Origin: Onchidella celtica | Lineage: Eukaryota; Mollusca; Gastropoda; Systellommatophora; Onchidiidae | Assembly: GCA_963931925.1 (NCBI GenBank) | Contig: OZ007573.1 | Location: forward strand, 37,418,796-37,482,795 | Direction of reading: 5' to 3' | DNA length: 64,000 nucleotides | Shown here: piece after piece, positions 11,802 through 22,579 of the stretch | How positions within the stretch are numbered: the stretch's first letter is position 1 | Layout of the letters: every line of letters starts with the position of its first letter | Translations under genes and position numbers: made by a program | The notes under the pieces: generated by a model | What the model was told of the DNA's origin: nothing | What the model saw: the letters and a program-made list of their open reading frames with translations, nothing else | The model's database searches: none

Positions 11802-11964
11802 GTTTCAATTCTGACTCCGTACTACACACTGCTGGCGCTGGAACGGTGACAGACACACTACATTGTGTCATACAGCACGTCACCAGCACAGCAAAGGTCC
11901 AGCAACAGGCTGGACAGGCGCTGTGCTGTTGCTGTGCTCACTGTGTGAAAGGTCTTAGCTGTGT

Positions 11965-12438
11965 ATGGGACAATATACAGGGCTACACCAGAAGATAGAC
12001 TGCCAATATCCTGGAATTCATGAGTTGCAAGAGGGGGATAGTGTCTATCTTGCTAACAAGCTGCGCAGCAAACACGTATTCTATAAAAATGTAAAGATGA
12101 AAGTAAATGTCGCTGCACAGACTCTGTCCTCCTCTGTGGCAACAGCGCTTGAGCACCTCAGGGATGACCTAGGCCTCCCACAGTTTCTTGGCTCAGAGGA
12201 AACATGTAGATGTATCTGCTTGATCAACAGCCTGTTTGATATTCTGAACTCCAAGAATCCTGTGGCTAGAGGCTTAAAGGCTCCTATCTCAGCTTCCAAC
12301 AGATCTACCTGGGAGAAGGCATTGCCCGATGCAGACCAGTATATGTTATCCTTGCAGAATGCTTTGGGGAAGCCTTTTCATCAAAACCACAATAACTGGT
12401 TTTGTCATCACTGCGTTGTCGACCCTTCATCTGGCTGA
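11965..12438 (+). pseudogene. P-element transposase fragment
   Basis: A partial P-element/THAP9-type transposase. The recognisable part runs from YPGIHELQEGDSVYLANKL through MKVNVAAQTLSSSVATALEH to FDILNSKNPVARGLKAPIS. This is the region after the GTP-binding and catalytic core in P transposases. The THAP domain and the catalytic half are absent. The left flank is the Harbinger 1 terminus and the right flank leads into a SINE-like head, so both ends are cut. The initial methionine is probably not a real start. Confidence 0.65.
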
Positions 12439-12446
12439 TGACCAGG

Positions 12447-12497
12447 TAGCACAGTGGTAGATCTAGTGCACTTGTTTTGCCGTGGTCAAGGAGAAAT
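12447..12497 (+). repeat. tRNA-like SINE head (possible)
   Basis: GGTAGCACAGTGGTAGA matches the A box of tRNA-derived SINEs, and GTGCACTTG with GTGGTCAAGG stands where the B box would be, though the B box is poor. Short and degraded; it could be chance resemblance. Confidence 0.35.
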
Positions 12498-12563
12498 GTG
12501 TCGATATAATAGGAAAGAACGGAATAACACGTCGAGTTAAAGAGAAATATTTAGTAGCATTAA

Positions 12564-13257
12564 CCCCTTCGTGACGCAAGGTAATATTGTGATGCACTAT
12601 GCACCATTTTACCCCATTTTTCGATTCCCAGGGATGCAGGGGATTTAGGAAAAAAATTAGATGTCTCAGTTTTTTAGCTGTTTTGTGTTTGGATGTGATC
12701 AAACTATGCATATGTATATATATTTCTAATATTTCTAAGCAGCTAGGTTTAGATCTTCCAGGGCTAGATCTAGATCTAGATCTAGTCTCATCACTGCTGA
12801 CACTAGCACTGTCACTGTCTAGATCTAGATCTAGATCTGAGTCACTGCTATTGTTGGCTCTTGTGAGCTCATATTCACTCCCATAGTCTTTATAGTAGGC
12901 CTCATCATCACTTACATCATCCAATAACATGCTTAGCACATCTTCTCATTGATAAACGGGTCTTTTCACCTGTTCTTGTGAAGATCCCGACGATGTGGAA
13001 GGCTCCGTGCTAGTTTATATCCGGTTTTAGACTCACTGACGTTGTTTTTCAAAATAAATGAGTTCTGCCTGTGTGAAATCGATACCACTGAATTCAAATC
13101 TGCCATCAGTTTTTATGTGGCAACGCTCCTATGTTTAGTATGGCGAATAGAAAATATGACACGCTCGTCATTGTAGTCCTCCCGACTGCAGAAGGCATGT
13201 TGGCAGTAACGCTGTATAAGGAAAAATGACGAGCCGCGCTCGTGGGTCACGAAGGGG
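12564..13257 (-). mobile_element. non-autonomous piggyBac-like element (694 bp)
   Basis: Flanked by TTAA (12560-12563 and 13258-13261) with a 12-bp terminal inverted repeat CCCCTTCGTGAC. The minus strand holds what looks like the acidic N-terminus of a piggyBac transposase (MLSMLLDDVSDDEAYYKDYG, then a Ser-Asp run and DLDLDLDSD), followed by unrelated sequence to the other end, so this is an internal-deletion derivative. The DLDLDL and RSRSRS stretches come from AGATCT repeats at 12766-12835. Confidence 0.8.
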
Positions 13258-13339
13258 TTAAAGAAGGAACAGGTTGAGACTTAAAAATTGTGTCGAGTCA
13301 CCCAGAATGTCGACAAAAGCCATGTCGAGATAAGTGGAT

Positions 13340-14590
13340 TGGACTGTAGTTGGAGATCTTGGGAACGATAGCGATTCAGAAAGTGATATAGATGATCTAG
13401 AGACCCAGCAGCAGGATGTAAACGTTGATCAGCTGTTGTATAGTCACCGTATTATGCCCAAGCCGTTGTTGTATTGTGTCGTCACTTCCTGTGAAATGTG
13501 TTATAAAAGCTCACATTGTATACTGTACTATTCATTCAAGTCTCTGTGTTCAAGTAATAAACATGTCGTAGTGGAAACTCTTAAACGGTCTCCTCTTCTC
13601 CTTGATCAGGGTGTGATTGTGAAGCGCTAAAGTATGCAGTGATTGTGAAACGCCAAATTGGTGACCCCGACGTTGAACACGATAGAGCAAGTGTTTTATA
13701 AACTCTGTTGAGTTACATGCACCATGTCACGGGATCAAGAGAAGGCGGCAGACGCGTTGCTCGCACATCAACCCAGCGGACAAGTCAACGCAGTTGCAAT
13801 AAAGCTGCCCGACTTCTGGATCACATCACCGGAGGTATGGTTCGCTAGAATAGAGGCCCAGTTTGGCACGCGTAACATCACGCAAGACCAAACGAAATAC
13901 GATTATGTTGTCAGTGCCCTTGATGCCCAAACAGCTGAGGAGGTCCATCATGTCCTCGTCAACCCTCCAAATGCCGAAAAATATATCACTTTAAAGAAGG
14001 CCCTCACCAAAGCTTTTGGCAAATCACAAGCGCAGAAAGACTATGAACTTCTACATTTGAATGGACTTGGGGACAGAAGACCCACTGCTTTGCTCCAAAA
14101 AATTAACGTGTTAAATGATGACCCCCCAGTCTTTGAAGAAAGCGCTATTCCTTTCAAACCTTCCTTTAGATGTTCCCAGCATTCTGCAGGACAGGAGTTT
14201 GGTGACCTTGAAATCCTTGCCGAGGATGCTAACCGTATTTGCAAATCACCCTCTGCAAGAGTCCAACAAGTTCATTCTGTGTGTACCTTCGATCAACACA
14301 CAACAACAAGCATTGACGCTGCCACAATAAAACCAAAGCTGGGATCACGTTCCACTCGTCGTCCCGGAACCAACCCAATCGCACCATCTTCCTCGGTGTG
14401 TTTCTATCACTCAAGATTTGGTCTGAATGCACGCAATTGCCAAACTGGCTGCAAGTTTTCTTCTCTACTCTCCAGGCCCTTGGGAAACGCCAAACAGCGA
14501 TTCAGGCTTATCGCTATGTCAGTCATGCACACTGTGGCATCGCATGAGGTTTGCCAAGCACGGTATCTCTGTATACTATATCTATGGTGA
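13340..14590 (+). mobile_element. Ty3/Gypsy-like LTR retrotransposon stub (fossil)
   Basis: A broken remnant: a probable 5' LTR (about 13340-13655), a primer-binding-type sequence beginning TTGGTGACCCCGACG at 13657, and a gag-like region from 13724 whose start (KLPDFWITSPEVWFARIEAQ) matches the capsid-region family common in invertebrate Gypsy elements. No protease, reverse transcriptase, integrase or 3' LTR follows. It looks broken in several places and is only a small part of an element. Age cannot be judged without a second LTR. Confidence 0.65.
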
Positions 14591-15410
14591 AAGGACACTC
14601 ACGAATAGACTAGTTATGGAGCTGGCACATCATGCCAAGCTGTGCAAGTTTGAAGAGACAATTGTAGAATACTGGTTAATGGGACTTGGCATGCATGGTG
14701 AAAATGTTCATGGAGCAGTGTGGGAATTGAATAAAAGACGGAATGATCTGCGCAAAAGGAAAGCTACCGCAGCAATTGCCATTCTAGAGAGCAGCCAGTT
14801 CTCTCCTGCAGACTGGCTTGCAGACTCACAATAAAATAGAGGTTGCAAAGAACAGACTGAAAACCCTGAAAATGGAGACGGGTCACTACTCTGTGCATAA
14901 TATTAATAAAAGAGACAAACGCGGCAAAGAATGTAGAAGTGACCTGGAGGTGGCAAACAGAAAGCATACTGAAGTGTCTGCTCAGCTGGAAAGTGTTATA
15001 TTGGAGCGGGACACATTAGCTAATGAATGTACAAATTTGAAGCAGGAAATAGCAACATTAAAGACAAAATTAGAAAGTTACAGAATTAAAACTGTGAAAC
15101 TTCAGAAGAAGCAGTGGAAACTGGAAAAGGCTGCCAGGCGGACAACTGGAATCTGCACCAGATGTGAGTCCCTTGCAGAAAAACTCAAAGGTAATTGCAA
15201 TGAGGTTAAAGAAAAAACGAGTGTTGGAACTTTGCCAAGACAATATTCATATTAATATTTGTGAACTGAAGGATCCAACAGCAGGTTCATACAGAGATGC
15301 CACCCTACACAAACAAATATCTGAATCATGCCCCCAAAAAAATCTGAATCTGGGGAGAAAAAAAATCCGAATCGATGCAAATGATGATAAAATTGAAATG
15401 GTACCGTAAC
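14591..15410 (+). pseudogene. coiled-coil part of an uncharacterised transposase-like gene (part A)
   Basis: 14818-15255 encodes a long heptad-rich coiled coil (KHTEVSAQLESVILERDTLA, then LKQEIATLKTKLESYRI), ending in a CTRCESLAEKL segment. A short frame before it (14580-14834, LVMELAHHAKLCKFEETIVE) may belong to the same gene, and NICELKDPTAGSYRDATLHK lies just after it in another frame. The order coiled coil, then a DGT motif (16640) and then SDRAANEKK (27270) resembles a widespread but unnamed invertebrate protein family that behaves like a transposon. I cannot name the superfamily. Frame changes near 14830 and 15250 show decay. Confidence 0.45.
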
Positions 15411-16429
15411 AGTTCTAAACTTGTATTTTCATGTTGTTGTTTTTTTTCTTGGTCACAAAGGATTAAGTTGAAATCATCTTGAAAACTTAAACTACTTACA
15501 GTTCATTTCAACCATATCTTATTATCCACCCTTTGTCTTGATTTTGGTCAAAACTGAAAAAGAATCCTCTCCAGAAAAGCACTGTGAAAAACTTGTCTTT
15601 GCTCTGATGCTGTGTCTTTCCTACAGATATGTCAGACAAGAGCTACCTTGACATGTTGAGATTTGAGTGCCAAAATCCACAAATGCCATGCATAATTTTT
15701 GCCTATTCTGTGCTGAGGAGTGTTTTACCATTCCCAATCTCATGTTTTAATTTGGCAGTTTGTGACCATGCAACATCAACCTTCTACATGTTCATGGCTT
15801 GGATTTAAGAAATCTAGGTCAAGGCAAGTTTAAAATTGATTCCTCCTTCCATCACAATCGCCGCCGAATAAATTACTTTAGTCCTAATACTTCTATCCAG
15901 AGATCTTGCTAAATCTAGGTCTCATTCCTGCATCCGCCATTGTCGCTGCCAAGTAAATCACTTAGATTTAGACTTAGGCGATGTCTACTTAGTTTAAGTT
16001 TGAAGGAAGAGAATACATCTAGCTAGGTTTGGAACTGATCCCTCCTTCCACTACAGTTGGAACCAAACATAACACATCTTAGCCTTATGTGAGGGCAAAT
16101 AGATCTAGATCTATGCAATTAGTTTCGGAATCGCTGCCATGCGGAATGTAAACAACGCGTGTAGAAAGTGATCAAATTCCCGATTGGTGCAAAACAAGTG
16201 ATAAGAAAGCAGAACTAAGTTCCGGTTTATTCATAAAATGATCACAATATTTTGATACGGCGCATTGTGTAAAAGTTATAATTAAAAACTTGAACCCGAA
16301 AGAACGAAAACGGAAAAAAACCAGTCGATTGCTGAAAGTAACAAAAAATCGGAATGCCGGCCTTGGTAATCAGAAAATCGGAATCACGCCCGTTTTTCAA
16401 GAAAAAATCGGAATAATTCCGATCAAATA
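15411..16429. other. non-coding, probable inserted sequence
   Basis: About 1 kb without a supported exon, lying between two coding pieces of the same uncharacterised gene, so it is an intron or an insertion. AAATCCGAAT/AATCGGAAT words occur at both ends (about 15355 and 16370-16425), which might be degenerate inverted ends. It contains AGATCTAGATCT at about 16100. Confidence 0.4.
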
Positions 16430-16666
16430 CAGCCCCAGTGTTAGATTGTGTGTATCTGAGCTCACAGCTCTTGATGTGGCTGCAGAAAGAGTAGGCGAGG
16501 TTGTGAAATGTTGCACAATACATTTTTAACTGTGAGATTAGTTTAAACGATCTGCCTTCCAGAAATACATGCACAGCCATTGCACATAAAGGTGCAGAAA
16601 TAATGAAAAACATTGCGATGAAGCGGATGAAAGAAAGTGGTGCTTGGGGCCTGCACAAAGATGGTA
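16430..16666 (+). pseudogene. uncharacterised transposase-like gene, part B
   Basis: Reads SPSVRLCVSELTALDVAAER, then, in another frame, LPSRNTCTAIAHKGAEIMK and GAWGLHKDG up to 16666. At 16665-16666 (TA) it is interrupted by the Tigger element. Taking one TA copy, the frame continues directly into TSWEKRKILGAKIHLPSG at 27059, so the two sides are one exon. The HKDGT motif is a candidate first catalytic aspartate by position, but that is inference. Confidence 0.5.
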
Positions 16667-17082
16667 CAGTATGCTCCACTTATAACGGCCATGGGATACA
16701 TCGGACACCGTTTATACCGACAGAGCAAAAGCATTCCCCTGCCGAGGGCCTTCTTTAACATGACTAAAAACTCCTCGTTTAAAGCGGCCACCGGTTAATC
16801 CGGACATCGCTTATACCGGCACCCCTTTCTCGTCCCCAAGACCCCTTTTCTCCTGATAAAATGGCCGGCGCACGTATTGCATCGGTTATACCGGACACCA
16901 CTGTTCCCTTTCTTGTCCCGACTCTAGATACACCGGACACAGCGGCGCGAACACGCACTGTGAGAAACGATGACCCAGTTCTAGGAAAACTGCTTGCGTT
17001 AGCTTCAGCTTAAGTTTCGGTTCACACATGTTAGCTTTGGCCTGAGTTTTGTTTTAGTTTGCGGCCATGTGTAATCACTACA

Positions 17083-17345
17083 ATGACAACAAAGAAGAGA
17101 TGCGGGCTTTCATTAAAGAGAAAGCTGGATATTCTGGATGTTGTGGAGAATTCAAAGAAATCTAAGAGAAAACTAGCAGAAGAGCTTGGTGTTCCAAGAT
17201 CTACTCTTTACGATATTTTGATGGAAAAAGACAAATTAAAAGAGAGACGAAGTTCTGGAACTGCCTCGCTGGATTCCGAAAGGCATAGGACTGCCAAATA
17301 TTCAGAGCTGGACAGACGCCTACTGGACTGGCTGAAATATGCAAG
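17083..17345 (+). CDS. Tigger transposase exon 1 (CENP-B N-terminal HTH)
   Basis: Starts MTTKKRCGLSLKRKLDILDV and continues KSKRKLAEELGVPRSTLYDI, the Pipsqueak-type helix-turn-helix by which pogo-group transposases bind their ends. It ends LDRRLLDWLKYAR at a GTGAGT donor. I prefer the ATG at 17083 because upstream in-frame sequence has no ATG. Frame intact in this exon. Confidence 0.85.
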
Positions 17346-17899
17346 GTGAGTAAGTCTTTCATTCACTTTTATCATTCGGTCATCTTTTCGATTACATAAA
17401 TTTATGACTGTTGTCGCCCAATGAGACATTTTTAAGTCCTTCCAGCATATCCAGGTGGGGCCGGCTGGTACCATCAAAAATAGGAGGCGAGTCGAGCAGA
17501 ATACACCAGTACTAGTAGAAAATAATTCCCTTCCAACCCCCCCTCCCCTCCTGTATGTTCCGTCATTACTTTCAAGTGAATTCTCTAGACACACAGGGGC
17601 GGATTGATTATGCCATCGACATGGCTGCGTTTCCAGATCTAGATTATAGTCCGTCACTCTTGAGAAAAAGCGAAATGGCGGAGAGGGGGGGGGGGGGGGG
17701 CGCGGGAAGGATTAGTGTGTCTTATTTCAGAATAAAATACAGTTCTAGATTCAAGGCCGCCACTCTCCACAAAAACTGAAAGAGAGTGGGGGTGGGGGGG
17801 GGGGGAGGGACGGGTGGTATCCGGACATCTTGGAATCCAACCGGTCAGGCTGACCAGCAGGCGTACATTTTCTTGGTATTGTCCGTTTCAATGCCATCA

Positions 17900-18205
17900 T
17901 TTTACCGGCCGCATCGGTTAACGCCATCTCTCTCTCTTTCTCTGTCTCTCTCTCTTTCTCTCTCTGTGTATGTGTGTGTGTGATGTACTATTCAACCATG
18001 TCATGTTCTTTGTACTACCGCATCGGTTAACGCCATCTCTCTCTCTTTCTCTCTCTCTCTTTCTCTGTCTCTCTCTCTCTGTGTATGTGTGATGTACTAT
18101 TCAACCATGTCATGTTCTTTGTACTACCGCATCGGTTAACGCCATCTCTCTCTCTTTCTCTGTCTCTCTCTCTCTTTCTCTGTCTCTCTCTCTCTGTTTC
18201 TAATA
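17900..18205 (+). repeat. tandem CT-rich repeat in Tigger intron
   Basis: Three copies of a block of about 110 bases: CGCATCGGTTAACGCCATC, a (CT)n/(TTTCTC)n run, then GTGTATGTGTGATGTACT and CAACCATGTCATGTTCTTTG. The last part recurs once at 25715-25790 beyond the OTU domain. The intron (17346-18224) also has G runs at about 17690 and 17793. Open frames on the minus strand here are CT-repeat artefacts. Confidence 0.8.
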
Positions 18206-18224
18206 AATACTGATGATGTTGCAG

Positions 18225-18526
18225 GTCTGAGAACATCCCATGCAGTGGTCCTGTGCTGAAGATAAAAGCAACAAGATTGCTGAAGACCTTGGAATCCAAG
18301 ACTGGAATTGCAGCGAAGGCTGGCTTACACGATGGAAGAAACGGCACAACATCGTCTTTAAGGCGGAGAGCGGTGAAAGGGGATCGGTTGATGAAAAGGC
18401 CACTGATGAATGGGTGCGAAATGTTCTCAAGCCTCTTTTGGATCGCTACGAGGCAAGAGACATCTTCAACTTAGACGAGACGGCTCTCTTCTGGAGAATG
18501 CTACCAGGCAAAACCCTTTGCTTTAA
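18225..18526 (+). pseudogene. Tigger transposase exon 2, left part
   Basis: Begins after TTGCAG with SENIPCSGPVLKIKAT, then changes frame near 18262 and continues as EDLGIQDWNCSEGWLTRWKK, the CENP-B second helix-turn-helix. The first catalytic aspartate is in DIFNLDETALFWRMLP, and LCFKG is the last intact segment. At TTAA (18523-18526) it is interrupted by the element at 18527-23514. The other half resumes at 23519 so that CFKG continues as ERCIGGKKSKDRV once the insert is removed. Confidence 0.85.
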
Positions 18527-19127
18527 GGGGAGACGCGGCTTCTGAAATGATGATTTTGAGTACTGGTATCGATTTTGGGATTTTGATTGATTATTGTACT
18601 TTGACATTTGCTGAATCCAAAAATGTAAGCATTGTACACCAAAATGAACTGATTCATCCTAAAAAATATATTTTTGGAACACACGTCTGACCTGTAAAAC
18701 GTGTTTGTGGTCATTTTTTCTCTTTGTTTGGGTCATAGCAACCACACCCTTAGCGCTATCAAAACTCCTAAGTGTTTGGTATCGATATTTGAAGCTGTGT
18801 CAAAAGGTCCGTTGGTTGCGACTGACCTAAGAAATATTCGAATATTTTGTTTGATAAATGTCTTATCTCAATAATTTTTCTCTTGCATAATAACATATAT
18901 CTGAGGAGACAATGGTGATAATTTCAGACAGAAAGGACGGAAAATGAATATTTTATACATGTTTTTTGTATTTGATTGCCCTCGAAAACGCCATTTTAAA
19001 AGGAGGTCGGTCAGGTGACTTCTATTTATAGCTGTATACAGAGGCAATTCTTGTAAATCTTCGATATTTTAGACTCTTTTCAAAAAGATGGTGTGATATC
19101 CTTGAAAATGAATGTTATTTTTCGCTA

Positions 19128-19518
19128 TTGCGATGTTTATTTAAGGCAGCAGGGTGTCTTGAACTATGCGCTGTCGTTCATGACGCATTTTGTCCAATGT
19201 ACATAACAACTTTCCAAGTCCGTAACTCCAGCCGCCATGCGCCAATATCTATGCATGCGACCTTGACAGAAAGCGAAAAGCTCGAGGAAACCAGATCGAG
19301 GCCAGTTGTGAATGGAAAACCCATAGTAAATCCGCCAAGCGCGGGAAAATTTGGCAGGTCCGAATTTTTTGTCCAATCGTCACGACCGAAAGTCGTCGCT
19401 TCTTCATCGCGTGACCTTGTACTTCCGTTCGATCGAGGTGCCAGGATGAGGGTCAAGTCTAATACTGTGGAGATTACCGAAATGGATGGTGTGGAGAAAG
19501 AACGAGAGAGGAGACCAG
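19128..19518 (+). CDS. possible exon of unknown protein in element B
   Basis: An open frame ending at a good GTAAGT donor (19519). Its second half (SEKLEETRSRPVVNGKPIVN and FDRGARMRVKSNTVEITEMD) is hydrophilic and ends EKERERRPG. Spliced to 20254 the frame stays open (RPG-LRDLLCP). I do not recognise the protein; the start is uncertain and the first ATG may not be the real one. Could be the N-terminal exon of the element's lost transposase. Confidence 0.35.
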
Positions 19519-20253
19519 GTAAGTAAAGCAACTTTGTCCCTTTGCAGTAGGTCGTCACAAATGACAGTTTTCGTCACGAATGACATAAAATTGTTGAAAA
19601 AACATTTTAGTTCAATTTCACATTATCGAGCATTCCTCAGCCGAGTAGAAACGGCATGGGATGCTATGATGTCGGGCTATTTTGTAAAAATTCTGATAAT
19701 CAACATGGCAAGAAAATGAAAAATACATTGTCCATTGTCACAAACGACAGTTGTGAATTTTGTCTCTTTATCACGAATGACAGCCCTTAACAGGAATAGT
19801 TTTCATAGAAGTGCTTTCAGATGCTATTGCTCATCTGAATGGAGAGTGGAAAACCGTGCAATTGTTTGATGAGGCATGGAGCTTCCATGTTTTTTTATTT
19901 AAGTGAATGATTGGAATTTTAATGCCGTTTGTGATGATTATTGCTGGGACAAAATGTCGAATTTGGTCCTCCATCACAAACGACAGTTTTAGTGTGTTTG
20001 GCTCTAAATTTTACTTAGATCCCATTTAATTTCATAACATCAAATTATGATCAATGGAGATGGAATCTGTTTGAACAATAGCCTAATGGAAATCACTTTT
20101 CTAATTGTTTTTAAACTTTGTTTGCATTTTTAAACATGGTTTTCCTTCTGCAAAAGTTTTTGAGACATTTCTTTCCTGCCTGATTCTATTAGTATTATTA
20201 TAAACAACAATAGCCATAGCCCGAGGTCTAGATCTAGCTCTTATTATTTTCAG

Positions 20254-20454
20254 GTCTCCGCGATCTCCTCTGCCCGGTACCTCGACAGCGGAAGTCAAAA
20301 ACAAATGCTCAGTTGTGTCAAGAGTATAGGCAGCGATTGAAAGAAAATCCGGAGAAAGATGGGCTGCAGCGGGCGCAGAACAAGAAGCGCTGCAGAAAAT
20401 TCCGATCAAAACCACTCACTGGATGGGAATCTGTGCTCCCCATCGGCCTGTGAT
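20254..20454 (+). CDS. possible second exon in element B (basic region)
   Basis: After a TTTTCAG acceptor the frame reads VPRQRKSKTNAQLCQEYRQR, then LKENPEKDGLQRAQNKKRCR. This short, strongly basic segment (YRQRLKENPEK) resembles the N-terminal basic region seen in several uncharacterised transposon proteins. The frame runs into the first 139-bp repeat and stops at 20452-20454, so the real 3' border may be lost under the repeat. Unknown function. Confidence 0.35.
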
Positions 20455-20915
20455 GTGTAGATTCTTTACTGTCTGCCAGGTCCTCTTGTTGCCACAAGCT
20501 TCATTCTATTTATATTATCACCGCCCGATGCTTGGGAGCACGATCGCATGCATTATCATGGATTGGAATCTATGCTCCCCATCGGCCTGTGATGTGTAAA
20601 TTCTTTACTGTCTGCCAGGTCCTCTTGTTGCCACAAGCTTCATTCTATATATATTATCACCGCCCGATGCTTGGGAGCACAATCGCATGCATTATCATGG
20701 ATTGGAATCTATGCTCCCCATCGGCCTGTGATGTGTAAATTCTTTACTGTCTGCCAGGTACTCCTGTTGCCACAAGCTTCATTCTATTTAAATTATCACC
20801 GCCCGATGCTTGGGAGCACAATCGCATGCATTATCATGGATTGGAATCCATGCTCCCCATCGGCCTGTGATGTGTAAATTCTTTACTGTCTGCCAGGTAC
20901 TCCTGTTGCCCGAGG
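20420..20915. repeat. 139-bp tandem repeat, about 3.5 copies
   Basis: GCTCCCCATCGG occurs at 20436, 20574, 20713 and 20852, a period of 138-139. Copies are nearly identical, so the expansion is recent. Each unit contains an imperfect inverted repeat: GCCCGATGCTTGGGAGCA against TGCTCCCCATCGGCC, about 35 bases apart, which could fold. The apparent proteins here are translations of the repeat. Confidence 0.9.
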
Positions 20916-22389
20916 TCAACCCAGCTTTTCCATTTTTTTTGTTTTGTTGTTGTTATTATGTCAGTGCTTTATGGCAAGAAAAATTATATTTTACTTACAT
21001 ATGTGACCGTTCGCAAAAACATATCACACTGAAAAAGTCCCTTAATATGAAAGATATTAAGTTTTACAGCATCACCGCCTGTAATGCGTAAATTTTTTTC
21101 TGCCAGATACTCTTGTACTTTGTTCAGCATTTAATTCTCTACCTACATGTTTCAAATGTTGGTCTTTTTAGCTTCAAATGTTGGTCTTTTTAGCTTTCAT
21201 CACAAATGACATTATTGTCCCCTTGCTTCTCATCACAAATGACAGATATTTTTGAATTTTCAATCTTAATGGTATAAATGTTGATTGCAATTACTATTTT
21301 ATGTTCTGCAAAAGAATGAATGGTCTGTGCAGGGCATTAGATCATTGTACTTTAAAAAATGCTTTTCTCAATAGCCTCACAAATATTCATCACGAATGAC
21401 ATTTTGTCCCTTGTTTATTACACAAATGACAGATATTTTCAGCTTCCTTCAGAATTTTCATTCTTAACTGCTTCAGTGGTGCACAGTTACTAAACATCAT
21501 CTGTAAAGGACATGAATACTCAATGAGAGGCATCAGAGAAATCATTTAATTCACAAAAATACTTTTTTACTTTGTCCTTGCAAATATTCATCACAAATGA
21601 CATGGAGATTGACTGGTTTTCGTATGGTTGGAAGTTGTGGAATAAAAATATTATTCTATTTAAATGGTTTTACCCTTGTTATGTTTTTGAGAGAAAAAGC
21701 AAATGAGTGTGCCTCCAAGTGAAAGAGAGAGAAGAACTTTTGAACCTCCTAAAAATTGAGGCCTGTCATTCGTGATTTTGGACAAAATATGTGCATGCCT
21801 TCAAAATCCCTGGGAAAAGGGATGTTCATTTCTATTTATTTTTAACTCAGTATGGCAAAGCATTGTAAGCCAGAAGATACAGATATACTTCAGATACCCT
21901 TTTTTGAGGCTTGGGGTCCCCTTTTATTTTGTCCAGCATCACGAATGACAGTTTTTAGGTTGGGTAACTCCTCTAAGGTAAAAATGACCTACCACCAGAG
22001 GAACTATCTTCTGCTTATAAAATTTGAAAAATATGATAATTCCACTATTAGAAAACAATGCAATGAACTCTCTAGGCCAGTTCTGAAATTTTGGTGCCTG
22101 TCACTGAAAAGGACAGGACCTTTTGTCACAGCCTCATTTAGCTCAGCTCTTCTACACTACGAATATTTTGACCTGATAACCTTTACGTTGACCCCTGGCG
22201 GCCTAGTTCCCACGAAACAAACACACTCATTCACGAAGCATGACCATATTTGGGAGTTGTTTACGCTAGCGTAACCTCATTTGTATTTTCAACCAATCAG
22301 AAACGAGTATTGTCGATCTCGGCTTCCGTCATCTTGGAGATGCCTAGTAACGAAACAAAATGGCGGCCTCCACCTAGCAAAAGATTGTA

Positions 22390-22536
22390 GGCAGTGGCTA
22401 CGTTTACGGCAGATTATGCTCATATCCCAATAGAAAAAAACAAAGAAAGAAAGCCCTGCTATACGAACGGGAGTAAAGCCGAACAAAGAAAAATGGTGAG
22501 TTGTATTCACCGGCTGCCGTAACCGTAGCCACTGCC
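22390..22536. mobile_element. 147-bp MITE with 9-bp duplication
   Basis: Ends are 23-bp inverted repeats starting GGCAGTGGCTACG, with one mismatch. The flanks are a perfect 9-base direct repeat AAGATTGTA (22381-22389 and 22537-22545). A 9-bp duplication suggests a Mutator-type MITE. It lies inside element B, so it is younger than that insertion or was carried with it. Confidence 0.85.
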
Positions 22537-22579
22537 AAGATTGTATGCAACAAGTTGGTTGATTCTCCTGTTTCTAAGC

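Larger units (their letters stand above)
4480..11952 (-). mobile_element. PIF/Harbinger element 1, split by a Helitron
   Basis: A Harbinger element with two genes on opposite strands: a DDE transposase (minus; exon 1 at 11509-11801, exon 2 at 4456-5305) and a MADF-BESS protein (plus; exon at 5625-6427). The Helitron at 6557-11230 sits between them, so the element was about 2.8 kb before that insertion. The right end is probably near 11952, where sequence related to CCTTTCACACAGTG (read on the minus strand) resembles Harbinger termini. The left end is missing, cut off where piggyBac fragment 2 abuts. The first MADF exon, expected left of the transposase exon by comparison with Harbinger 2, is therefore lost. 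Confidence 0.7.
19552..21951. repeat. 13 dispersed copies of TCATCACRAATGACA
   Basis: Copies or close variants at 19552, 19571, 19736, 19769, 19971, 21197, 21230, 21387, 21418, 21588 and 21936 on the plus strand, and at 19925 (partial) and 21764 on the minus strand. Several follow TTTGTCCC or TTTGTCC by 5-15 bases. Spacings are irregular (15 to over 1,200), so this is not a simple tandem array. The gap 19990-21190 contains the 139-bp tandem repeat. Function unknown: candidate protein-binding motif or decayed minisatellite. Confidence 0.75.

Noticed and set aside
12463-12700. Minus-strand coding downstream of the piggyBac-like N-terminus in the 694-bp element
   Set aside because: After the acidic tract the frame leaves any recognisable transposase sequence and runs out through the terminal repeat; not counted as gene.
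13340-14590. A complete LTR retrotransposon
   Set aside because: Only a probable 5' LTR and a gag-like part are present; no pol region or second LTR in the window.
17936-18347. Arg/Glu-rich open frame on the minus strand
   Set aside because: It is the translation of CT microsatellite runs.
19552-21951. TCATCACRAATGACA copies as a CRISPR or simple tandem array
   Set aside because: Spacing is irregular and copies occur on both strands.
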